Shown here: positions 7,180 to 17,136 of the stretch, in pieces
Layout: each line of letters begins with the position of its first letter
Position numbering within the stretch: position 1 is the first letter of the stretch
Origin: Erythrobacteraceae bacterium
GTDB taxonomy: Bacteria; Pseudomonadota; Alphaproteobacteria; Sphingomonadales; Sphingomonadaceae
Assembly: GCA_947479055.1 (NCBI GenBank)
Contig: CANJYE010000015.1
Span: 1 to 64,000 of the forward strand
Direction of reading: 5' to 3'
DNA: 64,000 nucleotides
The notes under the pieces: model-generated
Told to the model about the DNA's origin: nothing
Seen by the model: only the letters and a program-made list of their open reading frames with translations
The model's database searches: none
Translations under genes and position numbers: made by a program

Positions 7180-8886
7180 ATGGACATGGGGATCTTGCGC
7201 CGATTGCTGGCCGCAATGGCAGGACTGTGGCTGCTGCTGGCGGCCGCCCCTGCGCTCGCCCAGTCCTTTGCCCCCGGTTCGACTTGTCACGCCACTGGTG
7301 CACAGCGCGATGGTTTCGACGCGATCGCCGTCCAATCCGACCGCTGGACATGCGCCGACAGGAACTGGTCGATCGCCAGCGAGCGCGCCTTCCTGCGCTT
7401 CGACCTGCGCAACAGGCAAGGGCCCGAACCGACCCGCTTCATCACCCGGCTGACCCGCTTCGACGCCATGCGGCTGGTTGCAATCGGCGCGAACGGGGCA
7501 ACAGCCAATCGCCGGATTGCCGAAGCCGACATGGTGCCGGGGACAGCCGACTGGGTCATGAGCACCGAACTTCCCCGCATTGGTGAGCCGCTGGTGGCCA
7601 TCGGCGTGGAAATCAACCAGCCGCGCCACGTCGGCATGCTTTCCGATGCGGCGCTGACCACTGCGGCAGGCACTCCCGGCGGACCAGTCAACTTCGAGCT
7701 CCTGATCGCGGGGCTGTGCGGCATGCTGTGCGTGGTGCTGCTGTTCAATTTCGCCTTCTACCGCGTCCTTCGGGCTCGCTTCCTGATCTGGCATGGGGCA
7801 GCCGTGCTGTTCATGCTGGTGCAGACCTTCTTCGCGTCGGGCATGGTCAACCGCTTTGCCGACCTGCCGCTTTCTGCGCTGACCTTTTTGTCGGCCAGCA
7901 GCTTCGGGATCGGCGTCTGCGCGGCGATGCTGTTTTCCGCCGACCTGATCGAGCCCGGCAAGCTCGATCCGCTGCATCGCCGGTTGCTGCGGACATCCGG
8001 GCTGTGGGTGATGGGATGGACCGGCTATTATCTGTTTGCCGACGGACCACTGCGTGCCACCGCACCGACCTTCTATTTCGCGTCCTTTATCCCGGTGCTG
8101 GCGATGTTCGTCTGGGTGATGGCGGTGGCGGCATCGCGCGCTAGCCGCGCTGTACGGTTCCAGATCGCCGCGTGGCTACCGCTCATGCTGACGGGTACGG
8201 TGCGGATCGCATCGGCAATCGGACTGGGCGAAGTCCCGCTCGAGCTCCAGACCGAACAGCACATCTCGATCGCGCTGGAAATCATCATCACCACCTTCGG
8301 CGTAGCCGACCGGCTGATGACAGTGCGGCGCGAACGCGACTTTGCCCGGGCGGAAGCCCGCTCGCTCGAAGGTCAGGCGGAGCGCGATCCCCTGACCGGC
8401 CTGCTCAACCGGCGGGTGATCGAAGAACGCTTCCCGAAATTGTTCGCAGCAGGCTTTCGCTCCATGGCGGTGCTCGATCTCGATCACTTCAAGTCGATCA
8501 ACGACTCCCATGGTCATTCAACGGGTGATGAAGTCCTGCGGGCCGTGGCCGAGGCGCTTGGCCCGGATGAATCCACGCTTGCGGTGCGGATGGGCGGCGA
8601 GGAATTCCTGCTACTGATGAGCGGAGATGACGCCGCCCGCCGCGCAGAACAGCGCCGCCAGGCCATCGCCACGCGGATCGCCAGCCAGGTGCCGGGGCTG
8701 AACCGGATCGTCACTGCCAGCATGGGCCTGGTCGAACTGCCAGAAGGCCCGATGCAGGCCGAATTCCGCCTGCTCTACGCCCATTGCGACCGCCTGTTGT
8801 ACGAAGCGAAATCCGCCGGACGTAATCGCACCATGAGCGAACGGATGCGCAGCTTCAGGCCGCCCCGACACAAGGCCGTGGCCTGA
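7180..8886 (+). CDS. Membrane diguanylate cyclase with 7TMR-DISM sensor
   Basis: A 568-residue c-di-GMP synthase. A signal peptide (to about residue 28, ending PALAQS) leads into a periplasmic beta-rich sensing domain of 7TMR-DISM type (residues about 30-165). About seven hydrophobic segments follow (about 170-385), starting LLIAGLCGMLCVVLLFN. The GGDEF domain runs from about residue 395: DPLTGLLNRR, LDLDHFKSINDSHGHSTGD, and the active-site loop GGEEF near 472. The RxxD inhibitory site normally found just before GGEEF is absent, so feedback inhibition by c-di-GMP is not expected at that site. The gene ends tail-to-tail with the peptidase at 8897. Confidence 0.93.
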   Translation: MDMGILRRLLAAMAGLWLLLAAAPALAQSFAPGSTCHATGAQRDGFDAIAVQSDRWTCADRNWSIASERAFLRFDLRNRQGPEPTRFITRLTRFDAMRLVAIGANGATANRRIAEADMVPGTADWVMSTELPRIGEPLVAIGVEINQPRHVGMLSDAALTTAAGTPGGPVNFELLIAGLCGMLCVVLLFNFAFYRVLRARFLIWHGAAVLFMLVQTFFASGMVNRFADLPLSALTFLSASSFGIGVCAAMLFSADLIEPGKLDPLHRRLLRTSGLWVMGWTGYYLFADGPLRATAPTFYFASFIPVLAMFVWVMAVAASRASRAVRFQIAAWLPLMLTGTVRIASAIGLGEVPLELQTEQHISIALEIIITTFGVADRLMTVRRERDFARAEARSLEGQAERDPLTGLLNRRVIEERFPKLFAAGFRSMAVLDLDHFKSINDSHGHSTGDEVLRAVAEALGPDESTLAVRMGGEEFLLLMSGDDAARRAEQRRQAIATRIASQVPGLNRIVTASMGLVELPEGPMQAEFRLLYAHCDRLLYEAKSAGRNRTMSERMRSFRPPRHKAVA

Positions 8887-8900
8887 CGCCAGCCCGTCAG
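8883..8900. terminator. Short hairpin between two convergent genes
   Basis: CTGACG (8883-8888) and CGTCAG (8895-8900) form a six-base-pair stem with a six-base loop. It spans the stop codons of the diguanylate cyclase and the facing peptidase gene, which are only 10 bp apart. There is no T-run on either side, so it would be a weak terminator at best. Confidence 0.25.
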
Positions 8901-10960
8901 TCTGCCACGCCCAGCTGCCACAGGATGAAAGCAAACTCCTCCGCGGTTTCGCGCAAGGACTCGAACCGGCCGGACTTGCCGCCATGGCCGGCACCCATGT
9001 TGGTCTTGAGGATCAGTTCATTGCCATCGGTCTTCAGCTCGCGCAGCCTGGCAACCCATTTGGCCGGTTCCCAATAGGTCACGCGCGGATCGTTCAGCCC
9101 GGCAGTGACCATCAGCGGCGGATAGGGCTGGGACCTGACCTGATCATAGGGCGAATAGGACTGGATCAGCTCGAAAGCGGCCTTGTCCTCGATCGGGTTA
9201 CCCCATTCCGGCCACTCGCCCGGCGTCAGCGGCAGCGTTTCATCGAGCATGGTGGCCAGCACATCGACAAACGGCACATGCGCCACCACCGCGCCCCACA
9301 GGCCGGGGTTTGAATTGATCACCGCGCCCATCAGTTCGCCCCCGGCCGAACCGCCCGAGATGCTGATCCGGCCCGCCTGGGTATAGCCGCGTTCGATCAG
9401 GCCGTTCGCGACATCAACGAAATCGGTAAAGGTGTTGGTCCGCCGTTCCAGCTTGCCTGCCTTGTACCAGGCCCGGCCCAGATCATCACCGCCCCGGATA
9501 TGGGCGATGGCATAGGCAAAACCGCGATCCACCAGGCTGAGCCGCGAAGTTGAGAAACCGGGATCGATAGCGATGCCATAGGCGCCATAGCCATAGAGAT
9601 GGAGCGGCCCTTGGCCAACGCGATCCTTCCGCATGACGATGCTGACCGGAATGGCAGTGCCATCGCGCGCTGCAATCTCCAAACGTTCCGTCACATAAAG
9701 CGACGCATCGTAGCCTGACGGGATTTCCTGCGCCTTGAGCAGGTCCAGCTGCCGTTCGGCCACGTGGTAATCATAGGTGCTGGCCGGGCTGACCATGCTT
9801 TCATAGGAAACCCGCAGCCGCTCCATCGCCCATTCGGGATTGTCACCAAGCCCGGCGGAATAGCTCGCTTCGGGGAAGGCGATCGGCTCGATCCGGGACG
9901 GATCATCGTAATAATGGACGGCGATCTGATCGAGCCCGGCCAGCCGCCCTTCGACCATGAAGAAATCGCGGAACAGCTCGAAGCCGGTCAGGTAGAATAC
10001 GTCCGTACCCTCGATCAGCGTGGACCATTCCCCCGGATTGTCGAGCCGAGCCGTGGCGAGGCGGAAATTCTCGTGAGTGTCGTTGGTGTGGATGAACAAC
10101 GTGCCCTCGCGCTCGTCCACGTCATATTCGACGCCCTTCTGCCGGGGTTTGACCAGGATCGGCACCGCAAGCGGATCGGCGACAGGGACCAGTCGGCATT
10201 CGCTGGTTTCATGGTCCCCGCTGGCGACGACCAGCCATTGCTCGTTGGCGGAAAGCGATGCCCCGACCCGGAAGCCTTCGTCATCCTCGTGATAGAGCTC
10301 GACATCGTCCGAAAGCGGCTTGCCCAGCCAGTGCAACCGGGCGTTGTCGGTCCGCCAGTTCTCGTTAGCGAGGCTGTAAACCAGACCGGTATTGCCTGCG
10401 ACCCATACGAGACCGGACAGCGTTCCCGGAATCTCGTCCGGCAGCAGTTCGCCCGTTGCCAGCAGCTTGATTCGCGCGGTGAAGCGTTCCGAGCCATTGT
10501 CATCGACCGAGAAGGCCAGCAGCCTGCCGTCGTTGGATACGGAAATCGCGCCGAGCCGGAAATACTCTTTGCCCTGCGCCAGCGCGACCTCGTCGAGGAT
10601 CAGCTCGTCCGGTCCGCCGCTGACAGGCCGGCGCCACCACTTCTTGTATTCCGCTCCTTCCTCGAACTCGATCCAGTAGAGCCAGTCGCCGTCCTTCTGC
10701 GGCACGGATTTGTCCGCTTCCTTGATCCGGGCGCGCATTTCCCTGAACAGCGCCTCGATCCGGTCCTGCTGCGGAGCCATCCGCGCTTCGAACCAGGCAT
10801 TCTCGGCCTCAAGATGGGCGAGGATCGCCTTGTCGGTCACTTCCGGGTAGCCGGGATCACGCAGCCAGGCGTAATCATCGGTCACTCTGATGCCGTGGTG
10901 GGTGATGCTGGAGGGTTTTTTCGGCGCGCGCGGCGGGGCGGGACTTGTGGTATCGGTCAT
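8897..10960 (-). CDS. ptrB: Prolyl oligopeptidase family S9 peptidase (oligopeptidase B type)
   Basis: A 687-residue serine peptidase. The N-terminal two thirds form the beta-propeller gate typical of prolyl oligopeptidases, opening with the conserved HGIRVTDDYAWLRDPGYPEV. The C-terminal alpha/beta hydrolase has the nucleophile in SGGSAGGELMG, the acid in NDPRVTYWEP and the histidine in GAGHGGKSGRF. The length and GGSAGG context fit oligopeptidase B, which cleaves short peptides after basic residues. No signal peptide is seen, so it should act in the cytosol. I take ATG 10960; it is head-to-head with aminopeptidase P, 38 bp apart, a small shared promoter region. Confidence 0.93.
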   Translation of the reverse strand: MTDTTSPAPPRAPKKPSSITHHGIRVTDDYAWLRDPGYPEVTDKAILAHLEAENAWFEARMAPQQDRIEALFREMRARIKEADKSVPQKDGDWLYWIEFEEGAEYKKWWRRPVSGGPDELILDEVALAQGKEYFRLGAISVSNDGRLLAFSVDDNGSERFTARIKLLATGELLPDEIPGTLSGLVWVAGNTGLVYSLANENWRTDNARLHWLGKPLSDDVELYHEDDEGFRVGASLSANEQWLVVASGDHETSECRLVPVADPLAVPILVKPRQKGVEYDVDEREGTLFIHTNDTHENFRLATARLDNPGEWSTLIEGTDVFYLTGFELFRDFFMVEGRLAGLDQIAVHYYDDPSRIEPIAFPEASYSAGLGDNPEWAMERLRVSYESMVSPASTYDYHVAERQLDLLKAQEIPSGYDASLYVTERLEIAARDGTAIPVSIVMRKDRVGQGPLHLYGYGAYGIAIDPGFSTSRLSLVDRGFAYAIAHIRGGDDLGRAWYKAGKLERRTNTFTDFVDVANGLIERGYTQAGRISISGGSAGGELMGAVINSNPGLWGAVVAHVPFVDVLATMLDETLPLTPGEWPEWGNPIEDKAAFELIQSYSPYDQVRSQPYPPLMVTAGLNDPRVTYWEPAKWVARLRELKTDGNELILKTNMGAGHGGKSGRFESLRETAEEFAFILWQLGVAD

Positions 10961-10998
10961 GGATGGCATCTATGGTGGGCAATGAAGGACCGCAAGCC

Positions 10999-12792
10999 AT
11001 GCTGATGAATGCTTACGAAGCCCGGCTCGATGCGCTGCGGCAGGAACTTGCCCGCCGCGGCCTCGACGGTTTCGTCGTGCCGATCTCGGACGAGCACCTG
11101 TCGGAATATGTCGGCGCTTATGCCCAGCGGCTGCAATGGCTGACCGGGTTCAACGGCTCGGCCGGGACCGCCGTGGTGCTGGCGCAGAAGGCAGCGATCT
11201 TTGTCGATGGCCGCTACACGCTGCAAGTGCGCGACCAGGTGGACGGCAGGCTGTGGGATTACGAGAATGTTCCCGCCACCAGCCCCGCCAAATGGCTGGG
11301 CGAGCATGCGCCCGAAGGCGCCCGCATCGGTTATGATACGTGGCTGCATTCGAAAGGCTGGGCGGAAGCGGTCGGCAAGGAACTTGCGAAGCGCAATGCC
11401 ACGCTGGTCGCGGTCGAGGGCAATGCCATCGATGCCGTCTGGCAAGACCAACCCACCCCCTCAGCCGCCCCGGCGATCGTCCATGACGATGCCCATGCCG
11501 GCCGCTCCAGCCCGGAAAAGCGCGCGGCACTGGCAGAATGGCTGACGGCAGAGAGACTCGACGCCGCTGTCATTTCCCCGCTCGATTCGATTGCCTGGCT
11601 GTTCAACATCCGGGGCAGCGACGTCGATCGCACCCCCGTGGTGCTGTCCTATGCCATCGCCCATGCCGACGGCAGCGCCGATCTCTATATCGCCCCCGGC
11701 AAGGTCACGCCCGACTTGGTCGCCCATCTCGGCGATGCGGTGCGGCTTCACCCGCGGGACGATTTTGCCGGAGCGCTGGCGGCGCTCCAGGGGAAGCGGG
11801 TCGGGGTCGACCGCGACCGTTCGGTGGCCGCCATCTTCGAGGCGCTGGCAAAGGGCGGCGCACAATTGGTCGAAAAGACCGATCCCTGCGTCTTGCCCAA
11901 GGCGGTCAAGAACCCGGTCGAGCAGGCCGGGCACCGCGCCGCGCAGGCGCGCGACGGTGCAGCCATGGCGCGGTTCCTGCACTGGCTTTCGGTCGAAACT
12001 CCCGAGGGCAGCACCATGGAGATCGACGCGGCCGAACGACTCCACCAGTTCCGCCGAGACACCGGCGAACTGCGCGATCTCTCCTTCGACACGATTTCCG
12101 GGTCCGGCCCCAATGGCGCGATCGTCCATTACCGGGTGAGCGAGGAATCCAACAGGCTTCTCGCACCCGGCAGCGTCTATCTGGTCGATTCGGGCGGGCA
12201 ATATCCCGATGGAACGACCGATATCACCCGCACGGTCTGGATCGGACCGGCTGAGGCACCCGCTGAAGTGAAGGATCGCTATACCCGCGTGCTCAAGGGC
12301 CATATCGCGTTGGCCCGCGCCACCTTTCCCAAGGGCACTGATGGCGCGCAACTGGATACGCTGGCCCGGCAATTCCTTTGGGCGGCCGGGATCGACTATG
12401 CCCATGGCACCGGCCATGGCGTCGGGAGCTTCCTGTCGGTGCATGAAGGGCCGCAAAGAATCGCCAAGACTGGCAACGGGCAGGAATTGCTGCCTGGTAT
12501 GATCGTTTCGAACGAGCCCGGTTATTACCGGACCGGCGAATACGGCATCCGGATCGAGAACCTGCTGCTGGTGGAACCCCGCGAGATCGCCAGCAGCGAG
12601 GGCGATTGGCTCGGCTTTGAGACGCTCACTCTGGTGCCGATCGACAAGGCGCTGGTGGATGCTTCGCTGCTGGACGCGGCGGAACTTGGCTGGTGGAACG
12701 CTTATCACGCGCGGGTGCGCGAAGTGCTCGCGCCGCAACTTGATGGCCCAGCGCGCGATTGGCTCGAAAACGCCTGCGCCCCGCTGGGTTGA
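10999..12792 (+). CDS. Aminopeptidase P family protein (Xaa-Pro aminopeptidase, M24B)
   Basis: A 597-residue enzyme of the large, three-domain eukaryote-like aminopeptidase P type. Two creatinase-like N-terminal domains are followed by a pita-bread catalytic domain. The dinuclear metal ligands are recognisable: Asp in YLVDSGGQY and DGTTDITRT, His in GTGHGVGSFLSVHEGP, Glu in SNEPGYY and Glu in RIENLLLV. It removes N-terminal residues preceding proline. The start at 10999 is eight bases after GAAGGAC; earlier in-frame ATGs overlap the divergent S9 peptidase start. Together the two genes form a divergent peptide-degradation pair. Confidence 0.94.
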   Translation: MLMNAYEARLDALRQELARRGLDGFVVPISDEHLSEYVGAYAQRLQWLTGFNGSAGTAVVLAQKAAIFVDGRYTLQVRDQVDGRLWDYENVPATSPAKWLGEHAPEGARIGYDTWLHSKGWAEAVGKELAKRNATLVAVEGNAIDAVWQDQPTPSAAPAIVHDDAHAGRSSPEKRAALAEWLTAERLDAAVISPLDSIAWLFNIRGSDVDRTPVVLSYAIAHADGSADLYIAPGKVTPDLVAHLGDAVRLHPRDDFAGALAALQGKRVGVDRDRSVAAIFEALAKGGAQLVEKTDPCVLPKAVKNPVEQAGHRAAQARDGAAMARFLHWLSVETPEGSTMEIDAAERLHQFRRDTGELRDLSFDTISGSGPNGAIVHYRVSEESNRLLAPGSVYLVDSGGQYPDGTTDITRTVWIGPAEAPAEVKDRYTRVLKGHIALARATFPKGTDGAQLDTLARQFLWAAGIDYAHGTGHGVGSFLSVHEGPQRIAKTGNGQELLPGMIVSNEPGYYRTGEYGIRIENLLLVEPREIASSEGDWLGFETLTLVPIDKALVDASLLDAAELGWWNAYHARVREVLAPQLDGPARDWLENACAPLG

Positions 12793-12904
12793 TCGGCCCG
12801 CGGTTCAGCATTCGCTAAGGCGCGGCAGGACATGACCAGCCCAATTCCGGCGCGCAAGCCCCTCACCCGAGACAGGACCGCGCCGCCAGACAGGAAGCCA
12901 CACC

Positions 12905-13510
12905 ATGCGTAAACTGACCCTGATGATTTCCGCCGCCGTGCTGATGGCCGGTGGCGGTGCCGCTTATGCCCATGATCGTGGCATGATGATGGACGGCGAT
13001 ATGACCCGCACCGAAGCGCAACAGCATGCCGAAGATATGTTCGCAAAAATGGATGCCAATGGCGATGGCCTGCTGAACGAGGCAGATCGCACGGCACGGA
13101 TCGCCGCGCATTTCGATGCGCTGGACAGCAACAAGGATGGCGCGATCAGCCGCGAGGAATTCGCAGCTGGCCATGTTGACCAAGGCGGCCATGATGGCCC
13201 GGGCGACGAAATGGGTCACGGCATGAACCACGGAATGGGGATGCGCGACCACGGCAAGATGATGATGGAAATGGCCGACACCAACAAGGACGAAGCCGTT
13301 TCGGCCGCCGAATTCACCGCTGCCTGCCTCGCCATGTTCGACAAGGCCGATGCCAACAAGGACGGGACGGTGACCAGCGCCGAACATCGCGCCGCGATGG
13401 AAAGCATGCATGACGACCATGACATGAAGGGCATGCACGACATGAAGGGAATGCCGGACATGCCGGGCATGGGACATGATCATCACCCGGATGCCCCCGC
13501 CGGCAAATAG
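12905..13510 (+). CDS. Secreted EF-hand protein with His/Met-rich tail
   Basis: A 201-residue exported protein. A signal peptide (residues 1-22, ending AYAHD) is followed by four EF-hand loops: DANGDGLLNEAD (50-61), DSNKDGAISREE (74-85), DTNKDEAVSAAE (125-136) and DANKDGTVTSAE (149-160). Hands 1-2 and 3-4 are separated by a Gly/His/Met-rich linker. The C-terminus repeats HD-MKGM and DMPGM units rich in Met and His. Calcium binding is expected for the loops. The Met/His segments resemble periplasmic copper- or silver-binding peptides, which is my inference. The RBS is AGGAAG. A strong hairpin follows the gene. Confidence 0.88.
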   Translation: MRKLTLMISAAVLMAGGGAAYAHDRGMMMDGDMTRTEAQQHAEDMFAKMDANGDGLLNEADRTARIAAHFDALDSNKDGAISREEFAAGHVDQGGHDGPGDEMGHGMNHGMGMRDHGKMMMEMADTNKDEAVSAAEFTAACLAMFDKADANKDGTVTSAEHRAAMESMHDDHDMKGMHDMKGMPDMPGMGHDHHPDAPAGK

Positions 13511-13554
13511 ACTGATTCCCTTCTGACCGGCCTCTCCTGGGACCGGTTCGGGCT

Positions 13555-13585
13555 GGCCCCCGGTGGATGCGCTCCGCCGGGGGCC
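13555..13585. terminator. Strong GC hairpin between convergent genes
   Basis: GGCCCCCGGTGG (13555-13566) pairs with CCGCCGGGGGCC (13574-13585) in a 12-bp stem with one G-U pair and a seven-base loop. It sits between the ends of the EF-hand gene and the facing HerA-like gene. No clear T-run follows in either direction, but the position and stability suggest a bidirectional terminator. Confidence 0.6.
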
Positions 13586-13592
13586 TGTCCTA

Positions 13593-15191
13593 TCAGCGCA
13601 TCAGGCCGCCAATGAGGTTGCGGGCGAAGCGGCCGAGACCGGGAATGCCGATCGCCTTGCCGATCTCGGTCGCGATCGTGCCGGCAACAGCCGAGCTGGC
13701 GCTGGCCTTGGGGTTGGCCCGGCTGGTTCTGCCGGTCAGTTTGCCGGCAAGGATCGATCCGGCGCTGGCCGCCGCGGCCCCTGCTGCTGCCTTGGCAACC
13801 TTGCCGCCCAGCCCGTCCCACAGCGAGGTCGACTTGCGTTCGCGCTTGCCCACTTCCTCCTCGCCGCTCGCCGCCACTTCCTCGGCAGTGGCAGCCGCAT
13901 CGGCGATTTTCTGCGCGATCACTTCCTCGGCGCTCTCGCGATCGACCCGCTGGTCATATTTGCCATCAACCGGAGAAATCGAGCGGATGATCGCCCGCTC
14001 CTTCTCACTGACCGGCCCCAGCCGTGAGCGCGGCGGCTTGATCAGAGTGCGCTGGACCACCGAGGGTGAGCCATCCTCCTGCAGTGTAGAGACCAGCGCC
14101 TCGCCCACTTTCAGTTCGGTGATCGCGGTCTCGACATCGAGATCGGGATTGATCCGGAAGGTTTCCGCCGCTGCCCTGATCGCCTTCTGGTCGCGCGGGG
14201 TGAAGGCGCGCAAGGCGTGCTGAACCCGGTTGCCCAGCTGGCCCGCAACCTTCTCGGGAATGTCGATCGGATTCTGGGTGATGAAATAGACGCCCACGCC
14301 CTTGGATCGGATCAGGCGGACGACCTGTTCGACCTTCTCTTCCAACGCCTTTGGGGCATCGGTGAACAGCAGATGCGCTTCGTCGAAGAAGAACACCAGC
14401 TTCGGCTTGTCCGGATCGCCCACTTCCGGCAGCACTTCGAACAATTCGGCCAGCAGCCACAGCAGGAAGGTGGCATAGAGCTTCGGGCTGCGCATCAGCT
14501 TGTCGGCGGCAAGCACATTGATATATCCGCGCCCCTGCTCGTCGCATTTGAGAAAATCAGTGATTTCCAGCGCGGGTTCTCCGAAGAATTGCGCTGCGCC
14601 CTGGCTGTCCAAGGACAGCAGCTGGCGCTGGATCGTGCCGACACTGGCCCTGGTGACATTGCCGTAATTCGCGCTCAGTTCATCGGCATGGTCGGCGGCA
14701 TAGGCCAGCATTGCCTGCAAATCCTCCAGCTCGAGCAGCAGCAGGCCCTGTTCATCGGCATAGCGGAAGACGATGTTGAGCACGCCTTCCTGGGTCTCGT
14801 TCAAATCGAGCAGACGGGCCAGCAACAATGGCCCCATCTCGCTGATTGTGGTGCGGATCGGATGGCCCTGTTCGCCATAGAGATCCCAGAACACCGCCGG
14901 ATTGTCCGAATAGGCATAGTCCTCCATGCCCAGTTCCTTTGCCCGGCCTTCCAGCACGTCGGCATGCTTGAAATTCGGTGAGCCAGCCATCGAAATGCCG
15001 GCAAGGTCTCCCTTCACGTCTGCCACGAACACCGGCACGCCCTCTGCCGAGAAGCTTTCCGCCAGCGCCTGCAGGGTCACCGTCTTGCCGGTGCCGGTGG
15101 CGCCCGCGATCAACCCGTGGCGATTGGCCCGGCCCAGTTCAAGAAACTGCTTCTCGCCATTGGCAGCCAGGCCGATGAAGATTTGCGCCAT
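13593..15191 (-). CDS. HerA-like ATPase of the DUF853 (YjgR) family
   Basis: A 532-residue P-loop ATPase. It opens with [23 protein letters not shown], and Walker A is [13 protein letters not shown] (about residues 34-46). Walker B is [12 protein letters not shown], followed by the arginine-finger region [27 protein letters not shown]. These match DUF853/YjgR, a HerA-FtsK relative whose cellular job is not established. The C-terminus has a charged, Glu-rich segment and an Ala/Gly-rich hydrophobic stretch, so membrane association is possible. The start is ATG 15191 (a TTG at 15212 is in frame). It is convergent with the EF-hand gene and divergent from pabBC. Confidence 0.9.
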   Translation of the reverse strand: MAQIFIGLAANGEKQFLELGRANRHGLIAGATGTGKTVTLQALAESFSAEGVPVFVADVKGDLAGISMAGSPNFKHADVLEGRAKELGMEDYAYSDNPAVFWDLYGEQGHPIRTTISEMGPLLLARLLDLNETQEGVLNIVFRYADEQGLLLLELEDLQAMLAYAADHADELSANYGNVTRASVGTIQRQLLSLDSQGAAQFFGEPALEITDFLKCDEQGRGYINVLAADKLMRSPKLYATFLLWLLAELFEVLPEVGDPDKPKLVFFFDEAHLLFTDAPKALEEKVEQVVRLIRSKGVGVYFITQNPIDIPEKVAGQLGNRVQHALRAFTPRDQKAIRAAAETFRINPDLDVETAITELKVGEALVSTLQEDGSPSVVQRTLIKPPRSRLGPVSEKERAIIRSISPVDGKYDQRVDRESAEEVIAQKIADAAATAEEVAASGEEEVGKRERKSTSLWDGLGGKVAKAAAGAAAASAGSILAGKLTGRTSRANPKASASSAVAGTIATEIGKAIGIPGLGRFARNLIGGLMR

Positions 15192-15294
15192 TGTGTCCAG
15201 ACTCCCGCTCAATTTCCGAGTTTTGCGTTGTTGCGCGGTCGATCCTTGCCGGTCAAGCGCTCGACTTGATCGCGCAAGCGGCTAATGCGGGCCG

Positions 15295-17136
15295 ATGACC
15301 ACGCGCGAACCCTTCGTCCTGCTCGATGACGCCCGGGTGCAAGGTGCCAGCGAGGCACGGCATTACACCCGGCCGCGCGCAATCTTCGTGGCGCAGCGGG
15401 CGGATGAAGTGGCGGCCGTGCTGGCAGCGGCCGAAGTGGCCCGCAAGGAAAGCGGACTGACCCTGGCCGGTTATCTCGCCTACGAAGCCGGTCTTGCGCT
15501 GGAGCCGCGGCTCGCTCCTCTGGCGGATGCGCGCAGCGGGGCGGACGGGCCGCTCGTCTGGCTGGGACTGTTCGAACAGGAAGAGCGGATAGCGGCTGGT
15601 GAAATACCCCGATGGCTGGCCGCACAGGCATCCGGACCTGCCTCGATCGGACCGCTCGAACCGCAGATCGCGCTGGGTGACTATGCCCGCGCCTTTGCCA
15701 GATTGCAGGAGGCGATCCGGGCCGGAGACATCTTTCAGGCAAACCTGACCTTCCCGCTGGCCGGCAGCTATCGCGGCGATCCGCTCGCGCTCTACGCCGC
15801 GATCCGCCAGACCGCAGCCGCCGGATATGGCGGGGCGATATTCGATGGTTCGCACTGGCTGCTGAGCTTTTCGCCCGAACTGTTTGTCTCGCTGAAAGGC
15901 GATGCAGCCCGGGTCAAGCCCATGAAAGGCACGCGCCCGCGCGGTCGCGATCCGGCCGATGACGCGCGGCTGGCCGCAGAGCTGGCCGGATCAGCCAAGG
16001 ACCGGGCCGAGAACCTGATGATCGTCGACCTGATGCGCAATGATCTCTCGCGTGTCGCCAGTCCCGGCAGCGTGCGGGTGGAACAGCCTTTCGCGATCGA
16101 GAGCTATCCGACGGTCCACCAGATGGTTTCGACCGTATCCGCCACGCTCCAGCACGGAATGGGGGCGATTGACCTCCTGCGCGCGCTGTTTCCCTGCGGC
16201 TCGATTACCGGGGCGCCCAAGATCCGGGCGATGGAACTGATCGCCGAGGTGGAACGTGATGCGCGCGGGCCTTATTGCGGGGCGATCGGGCGGATCGACG
16301 GGACTGGTGAGGCGGCGTTCAATGTGGCAATCCGGACCCTGCGGCTGACTCCGGAAGAGAACGGGCGGGGCCGCGCGGTGCTTGGCGTGGGTTCGGCGAT
16401 CGTTGCGGATTCGCAGATGTTGCCGGAATGGCGCGAGTGCCTGGTGAAAGGGGGATTCGTGCGTCAATCCATGTCGGCCCAATCCGAGGCAGGCGAAGTA
16501 TCGTCGGAAAGGGCCGGAGCCGGTTTCGATCTGATCGAGACAATGGCCTTCGATCCCGAAGGCGGGATTCCGCTGCTCGAACTCCATCTCGAACGGCTGA
16601 AGGCCAGCGCTGACGAGTTGGGCTTCTCTTTTGACCGCCACGCCGCGCGCAACCAGATCCAGGCGCTGTGCTTTGAAATAGACCAGCCCTCGAAGCTGCG
16701 GCTGGTGCTGGCAAGAAGTGGTGCCACCGCGCTGGAAGCCGCGCCGCTGCCCTCCGCGCTGCCGCAGCCGGTCCCTTGCGCGATACTGCCCCTGCCGGTC
16801 GATCCGGGTGACTGGCGGCTGCGTCACAAGTCCAGCGACCGCGGCTTTTACGAGGCCGGCCTGCGCCTTGCCCGCAAGGCCGGTGCCGCAGAGGTGCTGC
16901 TCCTGCGCGACGACTGGTTGGTGACCGAAGGCAGTTTCACCAATATCTTCGTGAAACGCGGCGGCAAGTTGCTGACCCCGCCCGCAGCGCTTGGCCTGCT
17001 GCCCGGCGTGCTGCGCCGCTCGCTGCTGGAATCGGGCCGGGCCGAAGAAGCCGAATTGCGCACCGACGATCTGGCCGACGGATTTCTGATCGGCAATGCC
17101 CTGCGCGGGCTCATGAAAGCGAATCTCCTCCCATGA
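15295..17136 (+). CDS. pabB: Bifunctional aminodeoxychorismate synthase I / 4-amino-4-deoxychorismate lyase (PabB-PabC fusion)
   Basis: A 613-residue fusion for p-aminobenzoate synthesis in the folate pathway. The N-terminal ~385 residues are a chorismate-binding enzyme. The catalytic lysine sits in KPMKGTRPRG (Lys211); this lysine marks PabB and separates it from anthranilate synthases. IVDLMRNDLSRV, GSITGAPKIRAME and YCGAIG follow. The C-terminal ~210 residues are a fold-type IV PLP enzyme (PabC) with the PLP lysine probably in RHKSSDRGFY and the loop TEGSFTNIFV. The fusion gives both the amination and the pyruvate elimination in one protein. Its stop overlaps the next start (ATGA), so it heads a coupled run. 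Confidence 0.95.
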   Translation: MTTREPFVLLDDARVQGASEARHYTRPRAIFVAQRADEVAAVLAAAEVARKESGLTLAGYLAYEAGLALEPRLAPLADARSGADGPLVWLGLFEQEERIAAGEIPRWLAAQASGPASIGPLEPQIALGDYARAFARLQEAIRAGDIFQANLTFPLAGSYRGDPLALYAAIRQTAAAGYGGAIFDGSHWLLSFSPELFVSLKGDAARVKPMKGTRPRGRDPADDARLAAELAGSAKDRAENLMIVDLMRNDLSRVASPGSVRVEQPFAIESYPTVHQMVSTVSATLQHGMGAIDLLRALFPCGSITGAPKIRAMELIAEVERDARGPYCGAIGRIDGTGEAAFNVAIRTLRLTPEENGRGRAVLGVGSAIVADSQMLPEWRECLVKGGFVRQSMSAQSEAGEVSSERAGAGFDLIETMAFDPEGGIPLLELHLERLKASADELGFSFDRHAARNQIQALCFEIDQPSKLRLVLARSGATALEAAPLPSALPQPVPCAILPLPVDPGDWRLRHKSSDRGFYEAGLRLARKAGAAEVLLLRDDWLVTEGSFTNIFVKRGGKLLTPPAALGLLPGVLRRSLLESGRAEEAELRTDDLADGFLIGNALRGLMKANLLP

